Assembly (NCBI GenBank): GCA_902766785.1
Contig: CACXEO010000090.1
Location: 41,255-105,254, forward strand
Reading direction: 5' to 3'
DNA: 64,000 bases
Origin: Oscillospiraceae bacterium
GTDB taxonomy: Bacteria; Bacillota; Clostridia; Oscillospirales; Ruminococcaceae
Under the pieces are notes generated by a model. That model saw nothing but the letters and a program-made list of their open reading frames with translations. It searched no databases and was not told the DNA's origin. Each line of letters opens with the position of its first letter. Position 1 is the stretch's first letter. This document shows, in pieces, positions 8,437 through 16,084 of the stretch. The position numbers and the translations under genes were made by a program.

Positions 8437-8919
8437 TTACTGCCTTTTTAACCGAGAACCAAATAAAACAAAAAGCGGCCCGGCAATCAGCAGAATCACA
8501 AACGGAAGAACAAGAAGCGGCTGCCCCGCAACCAGGCAGGCCAGCGCATACAGTTTATCCGGTTTGATAAAAAGAATACATCCCACAACAACAGCCATAA
8601 CAGCGGTCAAAAAAACGGCCCCGGCGGCAACGTCTTTTGCGACCCGGGCCACATTGTCATAAGATGATGTTCCAAGGTTTACAAGAGCCTCAATTGCTGT
8701 GTTAAGCATTTCACAAACCAAAACAAGGGCTGAAACCACCACCAGCAAAATCCATTCGCTTTCTGTAAGGCCAAAGAGAGCTGCAAAATAAAGTACAATT
8801 GTCAAAACAACAATATGTATCCGCATATTGCGCTCATTCAAAATACAAAAACGAAGACCGCGAAGGGCAAACTGAAAGCTCTTAAAAATGCCGCGCAACC
8901 CACTTTTAACGTTCTTCAT
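8437..8919 (-). CDS. dgkA: Diacylglycerol/undecaprenol kinase (DgkA family)
   Basis: A 160-residue integral membrane kinase. It carries the signature ERNMRIH and CEMLNTAIEALVN, with two or three helices around it. Two further hydrophobic segments follow (about 98-150), longer than the ~120-residue minimal enzyme. Gram-positive members mainly phosphorylate undecaprenol to recycle the cell-wall lipid carrier. The ATG at 8919 lies inside the end of ybeY (14-nt overlap); an upstream TTG is less likely. It is part of the ybeY-dgkA-era block. Confidence 0.9.
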   Translation of the reverse strand: MKNVKSGLRGIFKSFQFALRGLRFCILNERNMRIHIVVLTIVLYFAALFGLTESEWILLVVVSALVLVCEMLNTAIEALVNLGTSSYDNVARVAKDVAAGAVFLTAVMAVVVGCILFIKPDKLYALACLVAGQPLLVLPFVILLIAGPLFVLFGSRLKRQ

Positions 8920-9415
8920 AGTCCTGCATATACCCCGCTCTTCTTGGAACGCCAAGGCTTGTAAGAATTTTTTCTTCTTTTTCCCTCATTTTAATTGCCT
9001 CAAGCCCATCGGCCTCATGGTCGTAGCCCAAAAGATGAAGCATAGAATGAACTGTCAGAAAACCGAGCTCCCTCTGCAAAGAATGGCCGTAAATTTCTGC
9101 CTGCTTGACTGCCATTTCCATGGAAATAACAATATCGCCAAGGCAGCACGCCCCCGTTTCAGGGTTTATGTCATACTCACCATTTTCGCCAAGTGGGAAC
9201 GATAAAACATCGGTTTCAATATCCTTGTTCCTATAAAAAGAATTCAGGCGCTTAATTTCCGCATTATTGACAAAGCTCACACTGATTTCAGCGCTCTTTT
9301 CAAAATGCTCTTCCTGTAAAACTGCATTGCAGCAGCGGCGGATCAACAACCGAATTCCCGATGGTATTTTGACTGAATGCTGCTTGTTACTGATGGAAAC
9401 ACGAACCTTTTCCAT
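8906..9415 (-). CDS. ybeY: Endoribonuclease YbeY
   Basis: A 169-residue rRNA-maturation metalloprotein. The zinc triad is seen in VHSMLHLLGYDHEAD (H-x3-H-x5-H). It starts MEKVRVSISN; an AAGGGG site precedes this ATG and the phoH stop is only 1 nt away, so phoH and ybeY are coupled. A longer upstream frame only reads phoH out of frame. Confidence 0.95.
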   Translation of the reverse strand: MEKVRVSISNKQHSVKIPSGIRLLIRRCCNAVLQEEHFEKSAEISVSFVNNAEIKRLNSFYRNKDIETDVLSFPLGENGEYDINPETGACCLGDIVISMEMAVKQAEIYGHSLQRELGFLTVHSMLHLLGYDHEADGLEAIKMREKEEKILTSLGVPRRAGYMQDYEER

Positions 9416-9416
9416 T

Positions 9417-10379
9417 TTATTTGCGCCCCTTTTCATAATAACGCTCATAAGCTTGTACAATGCGCTGTACCATCTTATGGCGTACAACGTCCCGGTTATT
9501 TAACATAATCACTTCAAGATCTTCAATCCCTTTCAGGATTCTGGTTGCTTCCAAAAGGCCCGACTGTTTGCGGTCCGGCAGGTCTACCTGGGTGATATCC
9601 CCCGTAATGACGGCTTTTGAATTCATCCCAAGGCGGGTGAGAAACATCTTCATCTGTTCATGTGTGGTATTCTGCGCTTCATCCAGGATAATAAACGAAT
9701 CATCCAAAGTACGTCCCCGCATATAGGCAAGCGGGGCAACTTCAATTGTACCGCGTTCCAGACATTTTTGGTAAGTTTCCGCCCCTAGCATATCAAATAG
9801 CGCGTCATAAAGCGGGCGAAGGTACGGGTCAACTTTATTTTGAAGATCGCCCGGGAGGAAACCCAGTTTTTCTCCCGCTTCAACAGCGGGGCGGGTCAGG
9901 ATAATACGGTCAATTTCATGAGCTTTAAATGCACGTACCGCCATTGCCACCGCAAGGTAGGTTTTGCCGGTACCGGCAGGCCCAATGCCAAATGTGATGG
10001 TATTTTTTCTAATCGCGTCGACATAATGCTTCTGCCCAAGAGTCTTAGGCTTGACCGGCCGCCCCTTGGTTGTGATCACAATGCAATTGTCCGTCAACTC
10101 AACAATACGGCCTTGCTTCCCCTCACCCACCAAAGACATGGTGTAACGGATTTTCTGCTCATCAAGCTGGTCACCGTGCTTGAGCAACGTAATCAGGCTG
10201 TTAAGCGTAGCCACCGTCCGGGATACCTGATCGGCACCCCCCGAAATCTTCAGCTCATTTCCCCTGCACACAACATTGACGCCGTATTCATTCTGCAGAA
10301 GCTTCATGTTTGAATCGAAGTTTCCAAACAGGGCCGGCGTCAATTCAGCATTTTCTATTGTAATGATTTGTTCTGCCAA
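9417..10379 (-). CDS. phoH: PhoH-like ATPase
   Basis: A 320-residue PhoH/YbeZ-type protein. An N-terminal KH-like region (residues 1-75) precedes the ATPase with Walker A GPAGTGKT (133-140) and Walker B LDEAQN (232-237). It is a likely RNA helicase-type partner of YbeY, encoded just downstream. An AGGGGA site precedes the start. The promoter carries a large palindrome (10408-10438), suggesting dedicated control. Confidence 0.95.
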   Translation of the reverse strand: MAEQIITIENAELTPALFGNFDSNMKLLQNEYGVNVVCRGNELKISGGADQVSRTVATLNSLITLLKHGDQLDEQKIRYTMSLVGEGKQGRIVELTDNCIVITTKGRPVKPKTLGQKHYVDAIRKNTITFGIGPAGTGKTYLAVAMAVRAFKAHEIDRIILTRPAVEAGEKLGFLPGDLQNKVDPYLRPLYDALFDMLGAETYQKCLERGTIEVAPLAYMRGRTLDDSFIILDEAQNTTHEQMKMFLTRLGMNSKAVITGDITQVDLPDRKQSGLLEATRILKGIEDLEVIMLNNRDVVRHKMVQRIVQAYERYYEKGRK

Positions 10380-10407
10380 ATAAAAATCCCCTCAAATCAA
10401 AGAATAA

Positions 10408-10438
10408 GTGGTATAATACTACGTTAGTATTATACCAC
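10408..10438. repeat. 31-bp palindrome over the phoH promoter
   Basis: Perfect inverted repeat: GTGGTATAATACTA, spacer CGT, TAGTATTATACCAC. Each arm contains TATAAT, and the minus-strand copy is the phoH -10 box. There is no T run, so it is not a terminator. It looks like an operator for a dimeric or tetrameric regulator. Confidence 0.7.
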
Positions 10439-10456
10439 AATTTAGCCAATTTGCAA
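10429..10456 (-). promoter_or_regulatory. Promoter of the phoH-ybeY-dgkA unit
   Basis: Minus strand TTGCAA (10451-10456), a 16-nt spacer, and an extended -10 TGGTATAAT (TATAAT at 10429-10434). Confidence 0.7.
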
Positions 10457-10472
10457 TCAACATTTCGGAGGA

Positions 10473-11648
10473 TTATTGAAATAGCTTCTGTTCCAGCGCT
10501 ATATTTTCGTAACAGGTAAAATTTGCTTTAAGTTGATAGCGGTCTTCCAGCTCTATAAACTCTATCTCTTCATTTAAAATTTGAATTTCGTTTAGTTGGG
10601 TTTCTTTATAGTTCGTGAAAATACCGTTGAGTTTCGCCTTGGCGCTTTCCTGGTCGTAAGTGACCGTTTCCGTTTTGTATTCCTCGTAATGAAGGGTCTG
10701 AACCGACAACGGCAATTCCACACCGAAAAGATGTATCGGGGTATTTATCACAGATGTCTCATATTCGCCGGAAAGTGGAAAAGCAAGAAACAAAGGGATT
10801 TTGCAGCCAAACAAAACAAAATAATTCCGTTCAAACTGGTTCCCCGTATTTACTTTCGTTGTTTCTGTTTTCAAAACCTCAAAGGTTTCATCAAAATAAG
10901 TTTCGGCATATATTTTAGCTCTCGCGTGTTTGAATTCTACCTGATTTGGGTTACTGTCCAGGACGCCGCTCACCAGCAGGTCCCCTTTTGCAACTACGTT
11001 TCCGACCTCAATAACCGATTTGCCGGAATAAACCTCGGTTTTCCGGATCACGCCCGCCTTGGAAGCGATAACGTTGACTGCCACGTCTTCATCGATAATG
11101 TCCGGGGGATCGGTGGTCTCCTTCATTTCCACCACAATTCTGCTGCCATAATTATTAATTGTAAACCATGCAATGTGCTCTAACTCCAAAACGGCCTTAT
11201 TTTCAATTTCACGTATGTTCAGCGTTGGAATAAAGGCGCCGGGGCGCAGCCCAAGCTCCTGCAGAACATAACTGACCCGTTCAGTGCTGTTGCGTTCGTT
11301 TCCCTCAATATCTAGTGTCCAGACGAAATTTTGCATAACAACGATCATGACAAAAAAGGCAATAATCCCTATAAAAACGCCAATGCGCTTCCTGTATTTA
11401 TGGGTGAGAAACGGAAAGCCGAAACGCTCCCTGACCCGAAGCCGCACTCCGCATTGCCTTGCAAATTTTGCAAGCACTCTATAATCTCTTGCATAGACCT
11501 TGCCGGTAATCTCTTCCGGGGTGGTCTGCATATCCCACAAGCTGATATTCCGTTTGGAAACAAGATTCAGAAACCGCTCAAAAAATCCTCCCGACGCCAC
11601 AAAGGTTACATATCCTCGAAACAGGCGCAGAATACGAATGATAAACAC
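10473..11648 (-). CDS. yqfD: Sporulation protein YqfD
   Basis: A 391-residue membrane-anchored sporulation protein. The N-terminal ~85 residues are cytoplasmic and basic, with one strong membrane helix near residues 88-110 (IGVFIGIIAFFVMIVV). A long extracytoplasmic part follows, with EGNERNSTERVSYVLQELG (POTRA-like) and repeated beta-rich sequence. It is paired with yqfC 17 nt upstream, as in other spore formers; both are mother-cell genes required for normal sporulation. Confidence 0.9.
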   Translation of the reverse strand: MFIIRILRLFRGYVTFVASGGFFERFLNLVSKRNISLWDMQTTPEEITGKVYARDYRVLAKFARQCGVRLRVRERFGFPFLTHKYRKRIGVFIGIIAFFVMIVVMQNFVWTLDIEGNERNSTERVSYVLQELGLRPGAFIPTLNIREIENKAVLELEHIAWFTINNYGSRIVVEMKETTDPPDIIDEDVAVNVIASKAGVIRKTEVYSGKSVIEVGNVVAKGDLLVSGVLDSNPNQVEFKHARAKIYAETYFDETFEVLKTETTKVNTGNQFERNYFVLFGCKIPLFLAFPLSGEYETSVINTPIHLFGVELPLSVQTLHYEEYKTETVTYDQESAKAKLNGIFTNYKETQLNEIQILNEEIEFIELEDRYQLKANFTCYENIALEQKLFQ

Positions 11649-11665
11649 AAAATTCCTCCATTTTG

Positions 11666-11956
11666 TCAGGTTATAAATTCAATGCTGCCAATCGCCCCTT
11701 GGATGATGACGCTTTCGCTGTTCAGGCTTTTGATTGTTAAATCAATCCCGACAAATTTCACCTGCATTTTATGAATGGCGATTTTAATTACCGTATCGTC
11801 ATATACTAAAATCCCCTTACAGCCTTCTACAACAGCCTCATTATTTCCCAGTAATTCTATTTGGGTAATACCGCTTGTTAGCGTGTCAAACGGCATTTGC
11901 AGTGTCTCTGATATAAATGCCTTGCCAGCCTGTCTTTTTCGGTTTTTTCGCAACAA
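11666..11956 (-). CDS. yqfC: Sporulation protein YqfC (YabP/YqfC family)
   Basis: A 96-residue small protein of the YabP/YqfC family, starting with basic residues (LRKNRKRQ) and containing ITQIELLGNNEAVVEGCKGI and YDDTVIKI. It precedes yqfD. The start is uncertain: a TTG at 11956 lies 7 nt from an AAGGGA site, and a GTG two codons earlier (11962) is closer than ideal. Confidence 0.85.
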   Translation of the reverse strand: MLRKNRKRQAGKAFISETLQMPFDTLTSGITQIELLGNNEAVVEGCKGILVYDDTVIKIAIHKMQVKFVGIDLTIKSLNSESVIIQGAIGSIEFIT

Positions 11957-12104
11957 TCCCACTTCCCTTGCAAAATTTTATTACCGTTATTCCGCATTGA
12001 AGTATATTGCTTCACAGTTGGGTCGAACGCAGACTATATCAGTAAAAACCTCCGCGTGCTTTTTTACGCCACTTCTCAAACTCCAACATCTTCCATGCAA
12101 TAAA

Positions 12105-12133
12105 ATATATTAAAGCCAAAGAGCACATATACA
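12105..12133 (+). promoter_or_regulatory. Sigma-E-like promoter of ylbJ
   Basis: ATATATT (12105-12111), a 14-nt spacer, then CATATACA (12126-12133). This is close to the sigma-E pattern ATATT-N14-CATACAAT and is consistent with ylbJ being a mother-cell gene. Confidence 0.5.
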
Positions 12134-12168
12134 TTACAAGACTGTAAAAGCAGCTTTGAGGTGATAAT

Positions 12169-13302
12169 ATGGAAGAAACGAAACAAAAAAATAAGATGCA
12201 GCTGTGTACAATCGCATTAATTCTGCTGCTCACCAGCTTTCTTCTTTTTCGTTCTAAAGAAATATCAGGTGGAATTGTACATGCTGTAGACCTTTGCTTA
12301 TATTCTGTGTTTCCCTCTTTGTTCGGGATGATGGTCGTTTCGAATTTAGTCGTCTCATCTAAAATATTTACAAAGCTTTTATCCCCCTTTTCAGCTGTAA
12401 CACGTTACCTTTTTAAGCTGCCGGCCGAGTTTACTTCCGTACTTCTTATCAGTTTTATCGGTGGTTATCCAGTCGGCGCCAAAATTATCAACGGACTCTA
12501 TCGCGACGGCGAAATCAGCTTAAAAACTGCTGAGAGGATGCTGTCATTCTGCGTCAATGCCGGACCCGCTTTTGTCGTATCGGCAGTTTCAATCCCCATA
12601 TTTCACAATGTTCAAGTCGGTTTTCTTGTTTTAGCAGCTCATCTATGTTCTAATCTAACTGTCGCTCTAATCAGCGGGTTTAAAACCAGAATACCGCCTC
12701 AGAAAATACCTTGTTCACATTCTAAAGAGGAACTCCCTTTTTCTGTGCGCATTGTTGCCTCTGTCAACAGCGCAACCCGGTCAATGGTAATTGTCTGTTC
12801 TTTTATTATCGCTTTTTCAATTTTACTCACTATTATTAAACTGACCGGTATCCAGGAAATGCTGGCAGGATTCCTTAGCAACTGGATCGGATCCCAAAAT
12901 GCCGAAGCGCTGATCGCCGGTGTATTTGAAGTTACACAAGGATGCAGCAAAATTTCCGGAAACTCCCCGTTTTCTGTTTATCTGCTTGCCGGAATCACTT
13001 CATTCGGAGGAATCTGCGTCCACCTGCAAATTGCCGCCCTGTTGAGCGGGAGCGGAATTAAAATGAAACGTTATTTTCTTTCCAGAATTTTTCACCTTCC
13101 CCTCAGCCTGTTGTTTGTCTGGCTCATGAGCGCTTGGTGGCAGCCCGCTCTCAATACATTTGCACCCAAAGAGTCCGTGGCCTACGCCGGCAGTTCCGTC
13201 TCCCCCTATGCAAGTCTTTTTTTAATACTTTTATGCCTGATTTTGTTGTTTACAACCCGAAAATCTGCTAAAATAGAAAAAGAAACTAATGAGGAGGAGT
13301 GA
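12169..13302 (+). CDS. ylbJ: Sporulation integral membrane protein YlbJ
   Basis: A 377-residue multi-pass membrane protein with a Gate-type (nucleoside-recognition) fold. The family motif IGGYPVGAKIINGLY is at about residues 100-114, followed by GPAFVVSAVSIP and, in the second half, EVTQGCSKIS and SFGGICVHLQIAALL. It is required for sporulation in Bacillus, and the transport substrate is unknown. A TTTGAGGTG site lies ahead of the ATG. It is divergent from yqfC-yqfD, so a 206-nt region separates three sporulation genes. Confidence 0.88.
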   Translation: MEETKQKNKMQLCTIALILLLTSFLLFRSKEISGGIVHAVDLCLYSVFPSLFGMMVVSNLVVSSKIFTKLLSPFSAVTRYLFKLPAEFTSVLLISFIGGYPVGAKIINGLYRDGEISLKTAERMLSFCVNAGPAFVVSAVSIPIFHNVQVGFLVLAAHLCSNLTVALISGFKTRIPPQKIPCSHSKEELPFSVRIVASVNSATRSMVIVCSFIIAFSILLTIIKLTGIQEMLAGFLSNWIGSQNAEALIAGVFEVTQGCSKISGNSPFSVYLLAGITSFGGICVHLQIAALLSGSGIKMKRYFLSRIFHLPLSLLFVWLMSAWWQPALNTFAPKESVAYAGSSVSPYASLFLILLCLILLFTTRKSAKIEKETNEEE

Positions 13303-13308
13303 CTTTAT

Positions 13309-13518
13309 ATGAAATTATTCGGCGGGAATATTGACCCGGCCTGCGAGTATTGCGAAAACGGGACCAAGACCTCAGACGGCCAGATGGTTCTCTGTATCAA
13401 AAACGGAGTGGTTTCGCCATTTTATCATTGTAAGAAGTATGTGTACTCCCCTTTGCTCCGCGTGCCGAAAAAAAATGTCATGATCCCCAAGTTTAATAAA
13501 AAGGACTTTATGTATTAA
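13309..13518 (+). CDS. Small conserved cysteine protein, unknown function
   Basis: A 69-residue protein only 6 nt after ylbJ, with a GAGGAGTGAC site in the ylbJ end. It contains CEYC near residue 13 and Cys at 29 and 41 (VLCIKNG, YHCKKYVYSPLLRVPKK), consistent with a small metal-binding fold. The basic C-terminal half is typical of short clostridial proteins annotated only as hypothetical. It is probably cotranscribed with ylbJ. Confidence 0.7.
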   Translation: MKLFGGNIDPACEYCENGTKTSDGQMVLCIKNGVVSPFYHCKKYVYSPLLRVPKKNVMIPKFNKKDFMY

Positions 13519-13545
13519 CAGTAAGGTTGTGATTCTATTTTAAGC

Positions 13546-13944
13546 TTGTTTTTAAGCAAATGTGAAAATCCGCAGCAGTTAAGCCCCCTGGTCCTAGCTT
13601 TTGTAGGTGACGCAATATATGGCCTCCTCGTACGGGAACGCCTTGTCTTAATCGCAAATACCTCAGTTGGAAACCTGCACCGGAAATCGGTCAAATATGT
13701 AAGCGCCAAGGCGCAGGCAGCTGCAATTGATAAAATAGAGAAGGACTTGACCGAAGAGGAAGACCGGATTTTCAAGCGCGGCAGAAACGCCTCCGTCAAT
13801 TCCGTCCCCAAAAACGCAGACGTTGCCGACTATCATAAGGCAACAGGGTTTGAAGCTCTCTTCGGGTATCTGTATTTGTCGAATCAGCACGAACGAATTG
13901 CGTATTTATTTGACCTTGTCTGGGATACAATAGAAATAGGCTGA
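13546..13944 (+). CDS. mrnC: Mini-ribonuclease III
   Basis: A 132-residue RNase III-like domain without a dsRNA-binding domain, which matures 23S rRNA ends. Motifs are PLVLAFVGDAIYGLLVRE near residues 14-31 and the second acidic cluster ATGFEALFGYLYL near 107. An in-frame stop lies directly upstream of the TTG at 13546, which is the only usable start in frame. The nearest AAGG site is rather far (about 20 nt), so initiation is unusual or inefficient. Confidence 0.9.
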   Translation: MFLSKCENPQQLSPLVLAFVGDAIYGLLVRERLVLIANTSVGNLHRKSVKYVSAKAQAAAIDKIEKDLTEEEDRIFKRGRNASVNSVPKNADVADYHKATGFEALFGYLYLSNQHERIAYLFDLVWDTIEIG

Positions 13945-13969
13945 CTTTACGTTTGTGAGGTGTCCGCGT

Positions 13970-14833
13970 TTGAAAAAGCCATGGACGGCATCCTATTTCA
14001 TTGATATCCTTTTTATTTTTATCGGCACCGGAATTTACGCGTTTGGAATTTACGCCTTTACCGCGCCAAACCAAATTGCTCCAGGCGGCATCACAGGTAT
14101 TGCGACTGTTATTAACGCCTTTACGGGTTTCAAAATTGGTACACTCGTCACCCTGTTCAACATTCCGCTTCTTTTGCTGGGATTTAAAAAGCTTGGAAAG
14201 CGTTTTATTTTTAACACCTTGTTGTCCACAGTCTTTTTTAATATTCTCGTTGACTATCTCTATCCATTTCTTCCTGTTTATAAAGGGAATTTGATTCTTG
14301 CGTCTATTTTTGGCGGGCTGTTCATCGGCCTTGGGCTTGCTATCGTTTTTATGCGGGGCGGTTCAACCGGCGGCATGGATATAATCAGCAAGTCTGTTCA
14401 GGTCAAATATCCGCATATCAGCCTTGGAAAAATTGTCTTTGTCACCGATTTGATTGTCATTACCATCGCCGCCATATCCTTCAGGAGTATAGAGGCGGCT
14501 TTGTACGCGGTCGTCGCCATGTTCGTCACGTCCAAGGCTATAGACGCGTTATTATACGGAACGAACATTGGGAAAATGATCCTGATCGTTTCGGAGCGAA
14601 GCGACGATATTGCAAAACTGATTGTCAGCGACCTCACCCGCGGCTGTACAATTCTAAACGCGCACGGCGCATACACCGGTGAACGGAAAAAAGTACTGAT
14701 TTGCGCCTGTAAGGACGCGGAATTCTATGAACTCAAACACATTGTAAACCGTCTTGATGCAAAAGCCTTTATGATTGTCACTGAGGCTGGAGAAGTTTTC
14801 GGCGAAGGATTTTCTCAGATAGGCGGACGATAG
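13970..14833 (+). CDS. YitT family membrane protein (DUF161/DUF2179)
   Basis: A 287-residue membrane protein. Five or six helices occupy residues 1-190, with the family motif APGGITGIATVIN and GGSTGGMDIISK. A C-terminal cytoplasmic DUF2179 domain follows, with RGCTILNAHGAYTGE and ending in EVFGEGF. The function is unknown in the family. The TTG at 13970 is chosen because a GAGGTG site lies 8 nt upstream; a GTG at 13955 is in frame but overlaps that site. It follows mrnC by 25 nt. Confidence 0.88.
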   Translation: MKKPWTASYFIDILFIFIGTGIYAFGIYAFTAPNQIAPGGITGIATVINAFTGFKIGTLVTLFNIPLLLLGFKKLGKRFIFNTLLSTVFFNILVDYLYPFLPVYKGNLILASIFGGLFIGLGLAIVFMRGGSTGGMDIISKSVQVKYPHISLGKIVFVTDLIVITIAAISFRSIEAALYAVVAMFVTSKAIDALLYGTNIGKMILIVSERSDDIAKLIVSDLTRGCTILNAHGAYTGERKKVLICACKDAEFYELKHIVNRLDAKAFMIVTEAGEVFGEGFSQIGGR

Positions 14834-14834
14834 G

Positions 14835-14868
14835 AATCCGGATTTTTATCCGGATTTTTATCTTTATT
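14835..14868 (+). terminator. Terminator after the YitT-type gene
   Basis: Stem AATCCGGAT / ATCCGGATT with a TTTT loop, then a T-rich tail (TTTATCTTTATTTT). It starts right after the stop codon. Confidence 0.85.
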
Positions 14869-14904
14869 TTCCTATTGCCTCAGTATATTTTTGTCGATTA
14901 TCAA

Positions 14905-14933
14905 TTGTAGAAACAAATAAGATATGTTATAAT
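14905..14933 (+). promoter_or_regulatory. Promoter of the dnaD-dnaI unit
   Basis: TTGTAG (14905-14910), a 17-nt spacer, and an extended -10 TGTTATAAT (TATAAT 14928-14933). Confidence 0.75.
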
Positions 14934-14955
14934 AAAAACAAGTAGATTTATATAT

Positions 14956-14982
14956 AAAGGAAAGCTTATGGCTTTCTTTTTT
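14956..14982 (+). terminator. Terminator-like hairpin in the dnaD leader
   Basis: GAAAGC / GCTTTC stem with a TTATG loop, extended by a G-T wobble and three A-T pairs, then TT. It lies about 20 nt after the expected transcription start and before dnaD. It also buries an AAAGGA ribosome site and places an ATG in the loop. It may be an attenuator or a short-RNA terminator. Confidence 0.45.
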
Positions 14983-15012
14983 GTTTTTAAAATTTTATTG
15001 GCCTGTTTATGA
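14968..15012 (+). CDS. Possible 14-residue leader ORF before dnaD
   Basis: ATG at 14968 with AAAGGA 6 nt upstream encodes MAFFFVFKILLACL and stops at TGA, which overlaps (ATGA) an alternative in-frame dnaD ATG at 15009. The reading frame is short and hydrophobic, and coding is not proven. It is listed because of the ribosome site, the overlap and the coincident hairpin. Confidence 0.25.
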   Translation: MAFFFVFKILLACL

Positions 15013-15035
15013 TAAAACAAATGGAGTCGAGAATT

Positions 15036-16004
15036 ATGCCGTCTTACCAGATCAACCCGCAGCATTACAATAAAATATTTGCCTTGCCCGCAGTTGTCGC
15101 AGACCGGTATCTCGCTTCCGTCTGCGGTTATTATTTGAAGGTGCTTCTTTACCTTTTCCGCCACAGCGATGAAGCTGTGCCGGATAAAAGGAAGCTTGCA
15201 TCGGTACTCTCTCTTTCCCCGGACGACGTTTACGAAGCTCTCGAGTTTTGGAAACGAGAAGGACTTCTTATACAGGTTCAAACGGCCTCATCCCCTTACC
15301 CGGAAGCTAAAACAGAGCCCACCGCGGAAAATGAGGCTGTTTCCAGTGTTTCAGTTAAAATTATATCAAACCGCCCTCCCGTTCTCTCTTCCGGTGAAAT
15401 AGCGGAAAGAATCAACGGGAACGAAAACCTTAAATTCGTTTTTGCTGAAGCGGAACAGCTGTTCGGACGCCCGCTCACAACGACCGAGCAGCGCTCTATC
15501 ATTTCAATGTATGAATGGATGAACCTGCCGATTGACGTCATCCTGATGATTTTTGAATTTTGCAAATCAATGGATAAAATAAATATTCGTTACATAGAAA
15601 AAGTGGCCTCTAACTGGTGTGATCTCGGTATTACGACACATGAACTGGCGGAAGAGTATATTGCTAAAACACTCCGCTTCAACGAGCAGCAAAAAGCCAT
15701 CAGGGAATGCTGCGGCATCCACACCCGGAACCTGACCTCTAATGAAAAGAAGTTTATTGAAATCTGGTTTGACGAATACGGCTTTACGATAGATATGGTC
15801 CGTTTAGCCTTTGAAAAAACGGCTGATAATATAGGGAAAATAAGTTTTCCCTATATGAATAAAATATTGAAGCAATGGCACGAACAAGGTATTACCACCC
15901 CGCAGATGGCAAAACAGGAGATCCCCGCAAAAAAAGGGAAACAAACCTCTTCCTATAATCTGGACGCCTTAGACAGGATTGGCCTTGAAATACCAGAACT
16001 TTAA
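15036..16004 (+). CDS. dnaD: DnaD domain primosome protein
   Basis: A 322-residue replication-restart/initiation protein. The N-terminal winged-helix region (YLKVLLYLFRHSDEAVPDKRKLA type) is followed by two DnaB_2/DnaD repeats (about 125-200 and 215-290). Each repeat ends in an aromatic-rich motif, IRYIEKVASNWCDLGITT in the first and ISFPYMNKILKQWHEQGITT in the second. The ATG at 15036 has GGAG 9 nt upstream; a longer in-frame ATG is at 15009. The dnaI-like gene follows, as in other clostridia. Confidence 0.88.
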   Translation: MPSYQINPQHYNKIFALPAVVADRYLASVCGYYLKVLLYLFRHSDEAVPDKRKLASVLSLSPDDVYEALEFWKREGLLIQVQTASSPYPEAKTEPTAENEAVSSVSVKIISNRPPVLSSGEIAERINGNENLKFVFAEAEQLFGRPLTTTEQRSIISMYEWMNLPIDVILMIFEFCKSMDKINIRYIEKVASNWCDLGITTHELAEEYIAKTLRFNEQQKAIRECCGIHTRNLTSNEKKFIEIWFDEYGFTIDMVRLAFEKTADNIGKISFPYMNKILKQWHEQGITTPQMAKQEIPAKKGKQTSSYNLDALDRIGLEIPEL

Positions 16005-16084
16005 CGCATTTTGCCCTGCTTTTTAGGCCAGACACAATATGCCTGCATTACATTTTATTTTTAATTGAATTTGAGGTGAATGCA

